A stretch of DNA of 64,000 nt from Aricia agestis (taxonomy: Eukaryota; Arthropoda; Insecta; Lepidoptera; Lycaenidae), in contig NC_056423.1 in assembly GCF_905147365.1 (NCBI RefSeq), positions 8,536,501 through 8,600,500 on the forward strand, written 5' to 3'. Every line of letters starts with the position of its first letter. Position 1 is the stretch's first letter. The notes under the pieces were generated by a model, which searched no databases, was not told the origin of the DNA, and saw only the letters and a list, made by a program, of their open reading frames with translations. Shown piece by piece: positions 22,901 through 31,930 of the stretch. Both the position numbers and the translations under genes were made by a program.

Positions 22901-25235
22901 CCTGGCTGCTGGCAGGGGCTCGGTCAGCATGTCCACGATCTGGTTATCTGTTGAAATACATTTCAAAGTTATTGTCTTTTTCTCACATTGTTCTCGGGAG
23001 AAGTGATATTTAATGTCAATATGTTTGGATCTCTCTTTTTGGATTATCTTTTCGTACCTCTATATTAATTATTAAGATTTAATTAATACTAGTAGCTGAA
23101 GTCCTTAACCACAAAGCCTTTTTAACGGCTTCATACAGAACCATAATACATTATATATTCGGCTGTTGACGAGCCTGCTACTGAAACTTGCCTCTTAAAG
23201 TTCACATACATACAACATATTATACATCCATACATACATACAACATAAATTTTTTGCTCATGCTGATTTCATGTAACTTCTTTATTATGTTTGTACATTT
23301 TGAGCACAATAAAGCGTATTCATTCATTCATTCATTCGTCATTCATTCATTCATGCCATCCGTATGTCACAGCCACTTTTCTCCGAAACTATAAGAGCTA
23401 TACTATTGAAACTTGGTAAGTAGATGTAGTTTGTGAACCGCATTAAGATTTTGATACAAAAATGGAAACTTTATTAAAAATTTTTAGAGGTTCCCATAGG
23501 TACAACTGATACAAAAAAATGTTTATTTCATCTAACCTATGCGTATCTATTGGATAGGTCTTCAAAAATCGTATTGGGATTTCTAATATCATTTTTATAA
23601 CATGAATAGTATAAGAGAGACTCTTCCAAAGTGGTATTTTACCATGTAATATGTCTCCCGCCCTCCCCCCCTCTAACTTCTAGCAAGTAGTTTTTTTATA
23701 CGTCATAAATGGTAAACCTTAAATTAACGTTCATTAAATCATCTGAGATATAAAAATAAATCTAAAATCTTTTAATTTCATAACAATAAACGTTAATGCT
23801 GCCGCGGAACCCTTCATGGGCGAGTCCAGGCTAATTTTATTTAAGGTAGTTAAAAATAGTAAAATCTTGGTGCTGATCTCCACTTTCCTTTACAGAAGGA
23901 CCTTGTGACGTTCGAGTTGATATACCTGACGGACATATGCAAGATATTCTTGGAGTTTCCAGATCCGGAGAGCTTTCGAAACAGCCACAATAATTACTGT
24001 AAAGACTTCAAATTGATAAATGTACCGAACACCTGTAAGTAAAGTTTCTGAAGGGGCTACTAAAGTAAAATAGATGATCTTAGAATTCATTTTTATTTTA
24101 TTTTTATTTATTTAGGAAAATCACTTACAGCTAGATTAACAAGTAGTTTTAAAATAACATAGGAAGGCCAATTACAAATTTTTACAGATATAAAATACAC
24201 TAGAAATGTTAATCAAGAAACAAAAAGCAAACAAAGAATAGAACAGTAACAAGTTTGATGCACATAACAATTACAATATAATATTATGTATAGTGAAGCC
24301 CTAGAACATTTTTGACTGGCTAGTATACTTATATTTTATTTATTTAAAAAAATTGTTGCTAAGGTTCTTCTTTAGTCTACCAATTCTACTTGATCTCAAA
24401 ACATAGGAGTTTCGACGGTAAAATTATGCTTGATTTTTTTTTTATGAAATAAGGGGGCAAACGAGCTAACGGGTCACCTGATGGAAAGCAACTTTCGTCA
24501 CCCATGGACACTCGCAGCATCAGAAGAGCTGCGGGTGCGTTGCCGGCCTTTTAAGAGGGAATAGGGTAATAGGGGAGGGTAGGGATGGGAAGGGAAGGGA
24601 ATAGGGGAGGGTAGGGAAGGAAATAGGGTAGGGGATTGGGCCTCCGGTAAACTCACTCACTCGGCGAAACATAGCGCAAGCGCTGTTTCACACCGGTTTT
24701 CTGTGAGAACGTGGTATTTCTCCAGTCAAGTCGGCCCATTCGTGCCGAAGCATGGCTCTCCCACGTATAAATTGATATTAAGTTACGAATTGTTTCATTT
24801 TTTTTAAACTAAGTATTTATTATTATTTTATTTTATTGATTCCCCATATAAACTTTATTGATCGTGACTTTTTATTATGGAAAAGCTCTTTTTTTGCAAA
24901 TTTCAAAAGTTGAAGAACAAAAGTTGTTGGGAATGACCCCCTGAGTCACCCCCTTTCGGCTGACTATACCTTATTTGTTACACCCTGTATACTGCGCAGG
25001 ATTCGGGTACATTATTAAAGTATGATTTTTTTCAGGTATACTGATTGCTGTCATCTACATAGAGTACCTTTACATCTGCAAATTGAAGGGCGAAAGTGAA
25101 GAGATGAGGAACAAGTGTCTCGGAGAGCGGTTTCTACAGATGGCTCATGCTCAACTCTCCGAAGAGGAAAAAGATTTCGAAGAGACCATGAAGCTTATTC
25201 CTGATGGCATGATGGAGGAGATACTGGGCTTATAA
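16885..25235 (+). CDS. Unrecognised multi-pass membrane protein, six exons
   Basis: Joining 16885-16980, 17520-17606, 20021-20107, 21370-21603, 23896-24034 and 25036-25235 gives one open frame of 280 residues. Phases agree at every junction (0,0,0,0,1) and all splice sites are GT-AG. The start sits in GAAAATGG, a good insect start context. A basic N-terminal ~48 residues is followed by a long hydrophobic stretch (residues ~50-83), a loop with paired cysteines (SYCGTGMC), a shorter hydrophobic patch (~153-163), a second cysteine-bearing segment, a clear membrane helix (~216-229, ILIAVIYIEYLYI) and an acidic cytoplasm-like tail ending GMMEEILGL. I do not recognise the family; two to four membrane passes is an inference. 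The weakest junction is the exon 1 donor (ATT|GTCTGT); GAACGCGA|GTACCG joined to 17531 would also keep frame. Confidence 0.8.
17062..17223. repeat. Two hairpins in intron 1
   Basis: GCTACGGCGTAGCAACAGCTCG pairs with its neighbour copy around 17085-17135. At 17166-17221, ACTTATGGAATATGGATGTAT pairs with its complement around a short loop. Confidence 0.65.
17520..17606 (+). CDS. Exon 2 of the unknown membrane protein
   Basis: 87 nt, 29 codons, between TTGTTACAG and GTAAGA. Begins EKSREPSAWKKYLM and enters the first hydrophobic segment (CMKVICYIHL). Confidence 0.8.
17924..18172 (-). mobile_element. SINE-A copy in intron 2
   Basis: Reverse copy from ATATCTATAGACGTTTCACA to GAGCCACAGAGGTCGTC, with the B-box-like GGGATTCGAACCC. 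Full length, with few changes. Confidence 0.85.
18230..19066. mobile_element. Composite foldback with nested inserts
   Basis: Outer ends CACTGACCTCCAT and ATGGAGGTCAGTG are inverted. 18235-18381 is itself a palindrome built from four copies of a GTCCAGCGTACTTGCAT-type arm. Inside, a second MITE with TGATTCCGCTTCAAATA and GCCCCCAATGCGGGGG arms runs from about 18385 to 19005 and is interrupted by SINE-C. Confidence 0.75.
18440..18765 (-). mobile_element. SINE-C copy
   Basis: Reverse tRNA-like head at 18690-18763, with B box complement GGGTTCGAACCTGCACC and CTAATGGGCAGACC A-box region. The body contains ACGATGTTTTCCTTCACCG, seen in many lepidopteran SINEs. Only copy in this window. Confidence 0.8.
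19150..19420. mobile_element. MITE M4, diverged copy
   Basis: TAACAAAATAAAGTGATAAT, GTGTATGTGTTCCTT and GTGAAAGTAGCAGCGCTGAA match the left arm of M4 (29622). The right arm is degraded (TCCACAATGAACTCTGTACA). Confidence 0.65.
19531..19912 (+). mobile_element. SINE-B copy in intron 2
   Basis: Head AACGCCTCGGTGGTCCAGTG, B box GGGTCGATTCCC (one base lost), full body, short ATT tail. A ~38-bp R3-type sequence ending CTATACCAAAT lies on both sides. Confidence 0.85.
19932..20012 (-). repeat. Repeat R3, reverse, abutting exon 3
   Basis: AAAGAGGTAACAGACAGACA and TTGTAATATTAGTATGGAT are the complement of the R3 start. It ends about 8 bp before the exon 3 boundary. Confidence 0.7.
20021..20107 (+). 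CDS. Exon 3 of the unknown membrane protein
   Basis: 87 nt, 29 codons, phase 0 both sides, donor GTGAGT. Continues the hydrophobic run (IVSILDVVYIFSG) and ends CSYDKET. The acceptor lies about 8 bp after the end of a reverse R3 repeat. Confidence 0.85.
20313..20461. mobile_element. MITE with GGCCGAAGTTACGCGGCG termini
   Basis: GGCCGAAGTTACGCGGCGTAA and its exact complement bound ~148 bp, with an inner TGCGTAATT/ATGATTACG pair. Confidence 0.85.
20770..21015 (+). mobile_element. SINE-D with internal deletion
   Basis: Complete head and tail, but the middle joins CCTATTCCCTTTCC directly to TCGGTGTCCATGGGCGACGG, lacking the AAAAGGCCGGCAACG block. A tail about 9 bp. Confidence 0.85.
21031..21177. 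mobile_element. MITE M1 copy
   Basis: TTAGGGTAAATTCAGACCAC and inverted GTGTTGTGGTTTGAATTGAC ends. Slightly shorter than the 1320 copies. Confidence 0.8.
21178..21349. mobile_element. MITE with AACGTGTAATGTAA termini
   Basis: AAGCCGGGTCCAGACGAGTG with AACGTGTAATGTAATTC pairs with CTTACATTACACGTTACGGC. It begins where M1 ends and stops ~20 bp before exon 4. Confidence 0.75.
21370..21603 (+). CDS. Exon 4 of the unknown membrane protein
   Basis: 234 nt, 78 codons, between GATTCTAG and GTAAGT. GC-rich, strongly coding in appearance. Begins VKDPRWQIIEQVIKLL and ends WLAVTVLRFKAVRT. Contains the SYCGTGMC cysteine pair. A MITE ends ~20 bp upstream of the exon. Confidence 0.9.
22135..22595 (+). repeat. 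Dispersed repeat R1, copy 2
   Basis: Starts AATCGGCCAAGTGCGAGTCG, carries TTTTTTGTATGGGAACCTCC, and ends in CAGACAGACAGACAGAGAG and GGATACGGAACTCTTAAA. Confidence 0.75.
22752..22812 (+). mobile_element. SINE-D 3' end
   Basis: Only AGTTGCTTTCCATCAGGTGA through TTATTTCATAAAAAAAAAA remains. Confidence 0.8.
22865..23032 (-). pseudogene. Ty1/copia retrotransposon pol C-terminus
   Basis: Minus-strand frame of about 55 codons ends at TGA 22867-22865. It shows RSKHIDIKYHF, then a TDNQIVDMLTEPL block and an RFRDLR ending, which I recognise as the RNase H/C-terminal signature of copia polyproteins (usual form TKxLDxxYHF...D.LTKPL). The rest of the element and its LTRs are absent, so it is a dead fragment sitting in intron 4. 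Confidence 0.75.
23253..23354 (+). mobile_element. LINE 3' tail with (CATT)n
   Basis: CATGCTGATTTCATGTAACT and TTTTGAGCACAATAAAGCG lead into (ATTC)n at 23318-23354. Confidence 0.65.
23537..23765 (+). repeat. Dispersed repeat R2, shorter copy
   Basis: Matches 2146-2430 on both sides of a ~85-bp gap after CTCTAACTTCTA. Confidence 0.65.
23896..24034 (+). CDS. Exon 5 of the unknown membrane protein
   Basis: 139 nt, between CTTTACAG and GTAAGT, phase 0 in and phase 1 out. Encodes KDLVTFELIYLTDICKIF through FRNSHNNYCKDF, with two or three cysteines near its end. Confidence 0.9.
24085..24330 (-). repeat. Probable LINE 3' end (reverse)
   Basis: Begins TTTTTATTTTATTTTTATTT and continues into GGAAAATCACTTACAGCTAG. 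The layout resembles the reverse LINE tails at 12345 and 45683. Confidence 0.4.
24436..24770 (-). mobile_element. SINE-D, full length, with middle expansion
   Basis: Reverse copy from TTTTTTTTATGAAATAAGGG to ATGGCTCTCCCACG. The GGGAATAGGGGAGGGTAGGG middle is duplicated. Confidence 0.85.
25036..25235 (+). CDS. Exon 6 (last) of the unknown membrane protein
   Basis: Acceptor TTTTTTCAG. The split codon gives Cys, then the ILIAVIYIEYLYI helix and an acidic tail. Stop TAA at 25233-25235. Confidence 0.9.
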
Positions 25236-25760
25236 ATTGCTCGACGTGGGGCAAAAATTGCCTAGTGCTGGGCAAAAATTGCCCAACATTAGGCAAAAAT
25301 TTCCTGTTGGGAAAAATATTGGTCAATTAGTAGTAGACGACCAAGTGGTCGCGGGTTCGAGTCCCGTCGATGGAATTCGTTCCTGGGTCATGGATGGTAT
25401 ATTTAATTAATCATATTTGTCTTGCCTGATTTAAGCAAAATTCGGGCAATTTTTTGCTTAAGACATATTTGGGCAAATGTTGCTCATATTATAATATGTT
25501 ATTAATGTTAGAAACTTCTGACGACCAATATGGTCGCGGGTTCGAATCCCGCCGAAGGACTTAAAGTTCCGGGGTCATGGATGGGATCTAAACGTCTATC
25601 TATGTATAACTTTAGCGAATAAATAATAAAATGATATTTGATGAGCTTACTGATGTTAAATGCAATTAACCTTTTTAGGTTATAATTGTATAATTAACCC
25701 CAAAAAAATATTTGTTGTATAATCTACTGAATTCATATATTATCGAATAAAATGTGCGTT
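25236..25760 (+). other. 3' untranslated region of the membrane-protein gene
   Basis: Right after the stop there are three GGCAAAAATTGCC-type palindromic units (25248-25320), then two decayed SINE-A heads keeping only B-box-like GGGTTCGAGTCCC (25353) and GGGTTCGAATCCC (25539). AATAAA signals follow at 25618 and about 25746. Confidence 0.55.
25618..25623 (+). terminator. Poly(A) signal AATAAA
   Basis: AATAAATAATAAA about 385 bp after the stop codon. A second AATAAA near 25746 could be an alternative. No transcript evidence. Confidence 0.5.
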
Positions 25761-25844
25761 CATTTGCGTTTTTTAATTATTATACCTAAGAACCCTTTTT
25801 TCTTAATTACTATGTATTAACTAGGCTTACTGATCTTATATATA

Positions 25845-26190
25845 AAAATGGATTTTCAAATGTGTTAGTCGCGCTAAAACTCGAAAACGGCTGAACGGAT
25901 TGGGCTGATTTTTGTCTTAAAATATTCGTAGAAGTCCAGGGAAGGTTTTAAAGTGACACGAAGTTCACCGGGACAGCTAGTATTACATAAATACGAAAGT
26001 GTGTCTGTCTATTTGTATCTTCTTCACGCTGAAACCGCTGAACGGATTTAGATGATTTAGATAATGTAGTATAATTAATATATTTTGAGAAACGAGAATG
26101 GACATAGGATAATTTTTTGCGGTAAAATCAAAAATGTAAGGTTCTCGCGCAACAGACGAATTTCAGAACAACTGAGTTGCAGGCGTCATC
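25845..26190 (+). repeat. LINE-like repeat fragment plus R3
   Basis: 25845-25985 carries GTTAGTCGCGCTAAAACTCG and GTGACACGAAGTTCACCGGG, found inverted at 41163-41320. R3 follows with ACGAAAGTGTGTCTGTCT and GGACATAGGATAATTTTT. Confidence 0.65.
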
Positions 26191-26590
26191 TAGCTACTTA
26201 TATTTTTGTTAGAATAGTTATATTACATAAATGACTAAAATCACTTATCAGCTTATCAATTCATGCGGGTAGAACAGATATTAGTCGTGGAAGAGGCATT
26301 CATCTTCATCTGTCATGCAGCAGTCATGTGGTCGCCATGACAGGTCGCCATCTTTGACGTGACATCATCACGTGACGTCACGTGTCCTCGACTCGGTCTC
26401 GCCTGTCAGGTTAAGGAATTAATGTTCTGCCATTCGTTCAGAGCTATTTTACCTGTGACAGGATCTTATGAATATGGCATAAGGATCACTTATAGAAACT
26501 CAGAGGTCAAACTGTGAAGAGACTGCATCTTGATTTGATCGAAAGGACGCGTTTGATGAAAAACATAAGGTATTAATAAATTTATTATGT
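26191..26590. other. No gene seen
   Basis: Contains GC-rich ATCACGTGACGTCACGTG near 26367. No exon recognised. Confidence 0.4.
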
Positions 26591-26594
26591 ACGA

Positions 26595-26830
26595 GCTTTT
26601 GCCCGCGGCTTCGCTCGCTTTAAGAAGTATTATTATATACAAACTTTCATCCCCGATTTGAACCCCTTGGGGTTGGAATTTATCAAAATCCTTTCTTAGC
26701 GGATGCCTTCGTCATAACATCTACTTGCATGCCAAATTTCAGCCCGATCCGTCCAGTGGTTTGGGCTGTGCGTTGATAGATCACTATGTCAATAAGTCAG
26801 TCAGTCAACTTTGAGTTTTATATATACAGC
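26595..26830 (+). repeat. Dispersed repeat R5
   Basis: GAGCTTTTGCCCGCGGCTTC start, TTTCAGCCCGATCCGTCCAG middle and a GTCAGTCAGTCAACTTTGAG end, all typical of a very common lepidopteran repeat. Only copy here. Confidence 0.6.
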
Positions 26831-27344
26831 AGTATTTATTCATTTGTTTGTCTGTGTTCGTTTCTTTTCACGTCAAACCTAAAGAACAGATTTCGAAAAA
26901 ATTTGGTAAAATAAAAAATTTGGCTCTGGATTCTACAACGTTTTTTTACATAAAAGTATACTAGAAAACGCAAGTAATAATACGCTTTTAAATTATTTTA
27001 CCGTAAGAAAATCCGTATTCAGTTATTTTAAATACCATACTCTCATGTCCGCATTTCATTTTTAATTGGCTCAAAACAGGTCATCACAAAAACATGGAAA
27101 TCCTTAAAGTTAATTATAGAGTTATGCATCAGAATAATGTCTGTTTTCCCTCAAATACTTCAGGCTAAACCTCCATATTTATTAAGCCTAGATAATACAA
27201 AACTCTTCATATTTCTAAGCCTCTAAAGGCTTGTATTATTAGCTCAATTTGAATACGCAGCTAATTAGGTATGCTATTTTTATCATGATAGCACAAAGGT
27301 TGCTCGTTAGCTCAACATAATATTTACTGAAAAACGTTCTTTAA
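26831..27344. other. No gene seen
   Basis: AT-rich sequence, with nothing recognised. Confidence 0.4.
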
Positions 27345-27680
27345 TAACTAATCTCCTCCTCGCGTCGTGTTCCTCATTGCTGAGGGTCGTGATTCCTCAT
27401 TTGGAGTTTAGTGACGACCACATTACGTCATCTGTGGCGATCCTTAGCAGAATGGAGAGCATCATGGAGGCTGGTATCTAGAGTTGTGCGCACTTGGTCA
27501 GACCATCTAATAGGGCTTCGGCCTCTTGGGCGGTGACCGTCAACTTTGCCTGTAACCGCAAGCCGTTCGAGGTTATGGCCATCCTTCCTTGCGATGTGAC
27601 CAAAAAAATCCAAAAGTCTACGTAGGCAGATCCGCGACAGTCTTGTTTTTATCTTTAAGTCACCTAAGGATGGAGACATT
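27345..27680 (-). pseudogene. LINE (RTE-like) ORF 3' end
   Basis: Reverse frame of ~80 codons ending at about 27428 reads LLDFFGHIARKDGHNLERL, then a GHRPRGRSPIRWSDQ block. This is the C-terminal signature (FGHI.R, GRRP.GRP..RW) of insect endonuclease-reverse transcriptase proteins. The 3' flank with CGACCCTCAGCAATGAGG matches the usual end of such elements. Catalytic domains are absent. Confidence 0.8.
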
Positions 27681-28751
27681 GGTACGAAACTATACGTTAT
27701 ACTTATTAGCACACGAAAAATAGGACAAGACTCAAGTGGCTGCAAAAAACTTAATGAAATTCAGACAGACGCACAGACGGACACGACAAACTTATAACAC
27801 CTCTCTGTTCTTGGTGGTTGGATGTTAAAAGTTGATACAATATGTCTTTTCATTAGAGCTTGCACGACAAAAATATAGTGTTCAATGTTTTTATTATCAA
27901 AGAGATAGTCTATATCTCTTTGATTGTATAGTGTGTTAAATTATAGACATTGTTGTTCGTCAAGCCTTTTTTCTAAAGAAAAAAAAGGAAAATCTCATAG
28001 TCATAAATAGATACAGTATATAGTACAATAATATCAATAAACTTTATTTTACATTTTACAGTTTAAACTTAACAAATTAATCAGAGATTGGGACCACCTG
28101 GTAAGTACTTATATATACTTATAAAGGGAGAGAGGATACGCAGTATTAATATTAATAGCAAGCAGTGTAGCTTATTTTAGCCATTAAAATAAGCTACACT
28201 GAACATAGCACTAGGTATATATGTATATTGTATATACACAACACATATAAATTAATAGACTTTAGTATACTATACCTGATAAATGCATTTATGCAAAATT
28301 CAGCCCCGAATGTTTAATACGTTCATTTAATTTAGCGGCTTAGCTGGCAATTGCTGGCGGGTTTCTCGACATTGCCAGGAATTGTTTGACGCCAAAACAA
28401 TGGCTTCAGAAATTGGCTATCAAAGGAGAAATTCGTGGAGATTAAACGTCTTAATACACTAAGTGGCAGCTGACTTAGGTGGTCTACAAATATTGCTGTA
28501 GAAATTTAAGACTTCTTGATGCATTAATAACGACACTATATCTTATACATCATAAACTAATTGATAATATTTTAGGGTGTCCCTTGAACAGAATTCACTT
28601 CAAAAGTATTAGCGCCGAAAGAACTTTTCCGCTGAAAAAACATTTCTCATTGAAACATTCAAAGCAGTCAAAAATAACTAACTTTTGAGTGCTATGTTTG
28701 AATTAAAACTCTGTCACTATCCTAGTGAACTTAATATAAATAATTATAAAC
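27681..28751. other. No gene seen; one hairpin
   Basis: At 28155-28208, AGTGTAGCTTATTTTA pairs with TAAAATAAGCTACACT around a short loop. The rest is AT-rich with chance frames. Confidence 0.45.
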
Positions 28752-29045
28752 CTCTGTGGCTCAGTGGTGACAACCTCTGTGGCTCAGTGGTGAGCGCGTC
28801 GGTAGCTCAAGCCGGAGGTCGCGGGTTCGAATCCCGCCGACGACGGAACAAAGAGTTTTCAAAGTTCCCGGGTCCGGATGTGTATTAAATATGTGTATGA
28901 TATAATAAAAATCTTAAATATATGTATAGTATAAAAGTATTAAATATATTTCCGTTGTCTGGTACCTGTAACACAAGTCCTTTAGCACGGGGCCAGACTG
29001 ACGCGGTGTGAAGCGTCCATAGATATTATTATTATTATTATTAAT
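28752..29045 (+). mobile_element. SINE-A with duplicated A-box start
   Basis: AACCTCTGTGGCTCAGTGGT occurs twice in tandem (28749, 28770). The rest of the head, including GGGTTCGAATCCC, the body and a (TTA)n tail, is complete. Confidence 0.85.
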
Positions 29046-29261
29046 TATAAAGGACACATACACTGTACCCTTAGGTATAACTTAGTCTCTATAGCCAAAA
29101 AGAAGACGAAAGAAATCTGGCATGCTGAGAGGCATGATAAAGAATGGTGCATGCCTACACCTAATGAAAAATCTAATGAAAAACTAAAACATTATTTTAT
29201 AATTTATAATACTTACATATTTTGTGCATTTGACTTTGAATAAAAACAATCGAAATCGTTT

Positions 29262-29330
29262 TAAGGTTATAATGTACATGATGTGGTAGTATTTCTTCAA
29301 TAAATAAAATAAAATAAAAAAATAAATAAA
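29262..29330 (+). repeat. LINE-like tail
   Basis: GGTTATAATGTACATGATGT leads to AATAAATAAAATAAAATAAA. Probably the 3' end of a retroposon. Confidence 0.4.
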
Positions 29331-29621
29331 GCAAATAAAACGCTCTTCATTTTTCGTTTTAGCATGAAATAACCAACTAAGCAGGTGAATAAGTATTATA
29401 TTATCTTAATTTATTTTTCGCCGATATAAACTTGCTTCCTCAGGAAATATACAAGGTAGGTACATTACAGGGTACAATCTCTTCGCAGTATAAAAATTTA
29501 TTGCTATCAGATAAGCGTTTTGCTAGCACACCGAATACGAACAAACAAAAACAAAACACAGAACAGTAAAGAAAAAACATGCTTTCGTTTATCTATAATA
29601 TGAAATACGGTTATACAGTGT

Positions 29622-29868
29622 GTAACAAAAATAAGTGATAATACTTTAGGGTGTATACGTGTTCCTTGTAGGGAGTTCACTGTGAAAGTAGCAGCGCTGA
29701 AAGACCAAAAACAAGGGGCCCGAGCGTCACGAGTTTCCCCATACAAAAGTGAAAAAAAAAATTGGTCTTTCAGCGCTGCTACTTTCACAGTGAACTCTCT
29801 ACAAGGAACACGTACACATCCTAAAGTATTATCACTTATTTTTGTTACACCCTGTATAAGAGAAAAGT
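29622..29868. mobile_element. MITE M4, intact foldback
   Basis: TACAGTGTGTAACAAAAATA to TTTTGTTACACCCTGTA. The two ~105-bp arms, with AGTAGCAGCGCTGAAAGACC, are nearly perfect inverses around a GGGCCCGAGCGTCACGAG centre. Recent by its low arm divergence. Confidence 0.85.
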
Positions 29869-29937
29869 TAAAAACTGGCTCAAAACTCTAGATTATCAAG
29901 AAAAAGAACAATTGCTACGAGAGATATATAGATAGAC

Positions 29938-29947
29938 AACACACACA

Positions 29948-30045
<98 letters not shown>

Positions 30046-30057
30046 CACACACACACA
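29938..30057. repeat. (CA)n microsatellite
   Basis: About 118 bp of AC with one ATAC and one AAAC interruption. The apparent poly-Cys/Val frame on the reverse strand is an artefact. Confidence 0.95.
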
Positions 30058-30184
30058 GCGCGCACTTAAAATTTAAAATCTTTAATGAGTAGCCAGAGGC
30101 TCTTTTATTTGTTTTTCAAATATTATAAGTTTTTTTTATTTAGATCTTAACTAAACTATATGTCTAAAAGAAGGAAAATATATT

Positions 30185-30367
30185 GGTGATCTGCAGGACA
30201 GGCTCAGCCTAGTGCAGGCGCCAAAGTTATACAACACGTGTAAAGTCTGTTATTTATTGTCTTCGTAAGTTCATATACAACTGTATTGTACTCCTAGGTC
30301 ATATTATAACTACACATTGTAACAGATACTAAAAGTTTTAAATAAAGATTATTATTATTATTATTAT
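30185..30367 (+). repeat. LINE 3' tail with TTATT repeats
   Basis: ACAGGCTCAGCCTAGTGCAG start and an end of AAATAAAGATTATTATTATT. It directly abuts the next LINE end. Confidence 0.55.
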
Positions 30368-31095
30368 TTGTGTAAGGTATTCCTTGCTCATGGGCAATTA
30401 AATCCCGGACCTTTGGAAGGCATGCGTGGGGCCGAAGCCAACACGTAGAGGCCCGTTACACAGTTTTAATCTAAATGTTATGTGACACTGGCCGCGACTC
30501 TCCCTGTCCGCACTATGGGAGTACGACCATGGAGAGCCAGCAGCCAGTGTAGGACTATTACAGGGAATGGATTTTAGAAATGATACCGGACTATGGGGGT
30601 GAGGTGCTCGTGAACTGGGTAACTGGGACTATGGAAGGACTATGGCGTCTGCCGATACAACGTGGATACATGTATCATAAAGTTGACAGACGGTGACTCA
30701 CCAACTCTTTGAATGGGCCCTTCAAAATGGTCGCACGCACGGTGCACCGAGGCGGCAACATTGACAGAGCGGCTTGAGGCAGGAGAGGTGTCGCTGGACT
30801 TTAAACGCCGATCATTTGCACCCTCAGAGGGTCCCATCACGTCGCCCACTCGCCACTTACGCTTCACATCCTTCCTCCGAGCCGAAGCTCTTGCGGCTCC
30901 ACTCTGACCGGCCGGTTAAGGCAAGGCAGAGGTAGGGCCTGATTCTCCGTCAGTGTTCACTTCGGCCGGCCGCTGAAGGCAAGCCGGAGATGGAGAACAG
31001 GGGCTTCCCTGGGAGCACTCGGTTTCGTGGGGTCGCTACTCCCCAACAGCTCGCCACAAGCTGCCCTGCGGGCTTATTATTATTATTATTATTAT
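30368..31095 (+). mobile_element. LINE 3' UTR with (TTA)n tail
   Basis: GC-rich non-coding ~700 bp with GGTATTCCTTGCTCATGGGC, CGGCCGGTTAAGGCAAGGCA and GTGGGGTCGCTACTCCCCAA, ending in CTTATTATTATTATTATTAT. The layout fits an insect LINE 3' UTR. Overlapping frames in it are shadows. Confidence 0.65.
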
Positions 31096-31189
31096 ATGTT
31101 TCTAAATGCTTCGATCAAACACAATATACCTGTAAGGATTTCGTGACACTTGAATGTTATTGTGTAAAAGTATTTTATGGTATATTTAA

Positions 31190-31345
31190 TCTTCTAGCTC
31201 TTATATATAAAATTATCGTGTCACAATGATAGGCCGCGTACTCCTCCGAAACGGCTTTACTGATTTTAACCAAATTTTATATGCATATTCAGTGGGTCTG
31301 AGAATCGGCTACTGGGTACTTTTTATATTGATAAGTGCATTTGTT
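31190..31345 (+). repeat. Repeat R3-like copy
   Basis: ATATAAAATTATCGTGTCAC, CTCCTCCGAAACGGCTTTAC and ACTGGGTACTTTTTAT match the copy at 35015-35215. Confidence 0.6.
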
Positions 31346-31364
31346 GAATAAATGTAAACTAGCT

Positions 31365-31930
31365 GTGCCCCGCGGTGTTACCCGCGATTTATTAGGTAAA
31401 CTAAATTGTGTTTTCATAGGTAAATAGTTATTTGTGTAAGAGACAAAACGAATTGAGTTTGATAATCGGAAACATCAATTTGGATGACTGAGAGATGGAA
31501 GTTGGTTATTCTGTCTTATACTATTGTTTTTAACTGATTTACAAAACGAAAGAGATAAAAATATATATTTTATGTTCAGATGTGATTTTTTATAATAAAT
31601 GAATACTTTGGCGTTTGTGTCACGAAAAGGAACTGGGGTCGGGGGGCCGCAAACCCCCAAGTAGAAGACGGGACGAAAGCATGTTAATCAAATGACACTA
31701 AAAATCTGTGTGTTTAGTTTAGGTTAGTAGAAATTCACATTTATGATAAATAACTTAGTTTCATCCTAAAAATGAGAATTTAAACTCAGCACTAACGACG
31801 TGACACCATTTCGTATAAAGCAACACTACCAGGAGAGGGGGGGGGGGTTTGGGGGTCTGCGCCCCCCAAAGCAGTTGGGCCGGGGCAAAGTCCTATTTTG
31901 AATTTTCCCATAACTAAACTAAAAATACTG
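31365..31930 (+). repeat. Dispersed repeat R6
   Basis: Begins AGCTGTGCCCCGCGGTGTTA. Carries GGGGTCGGGGGGCCGCAAAC and a G-run before GGGGTCTGCGCCCCCC near 31830-31868. Common non-coding lepidopteran repeat. Confidence 0.6.

Noticed and set aside
25340..25585. Possible tRNA genes after the membrane-protein stop
   Set aside because: Only B-box pieces remain; they match SINE-A heads.
29880..30065. Minus-strand frame rich in Cys-Val repeats
   Set aside because: Translation of the (CA)n microsatellite.
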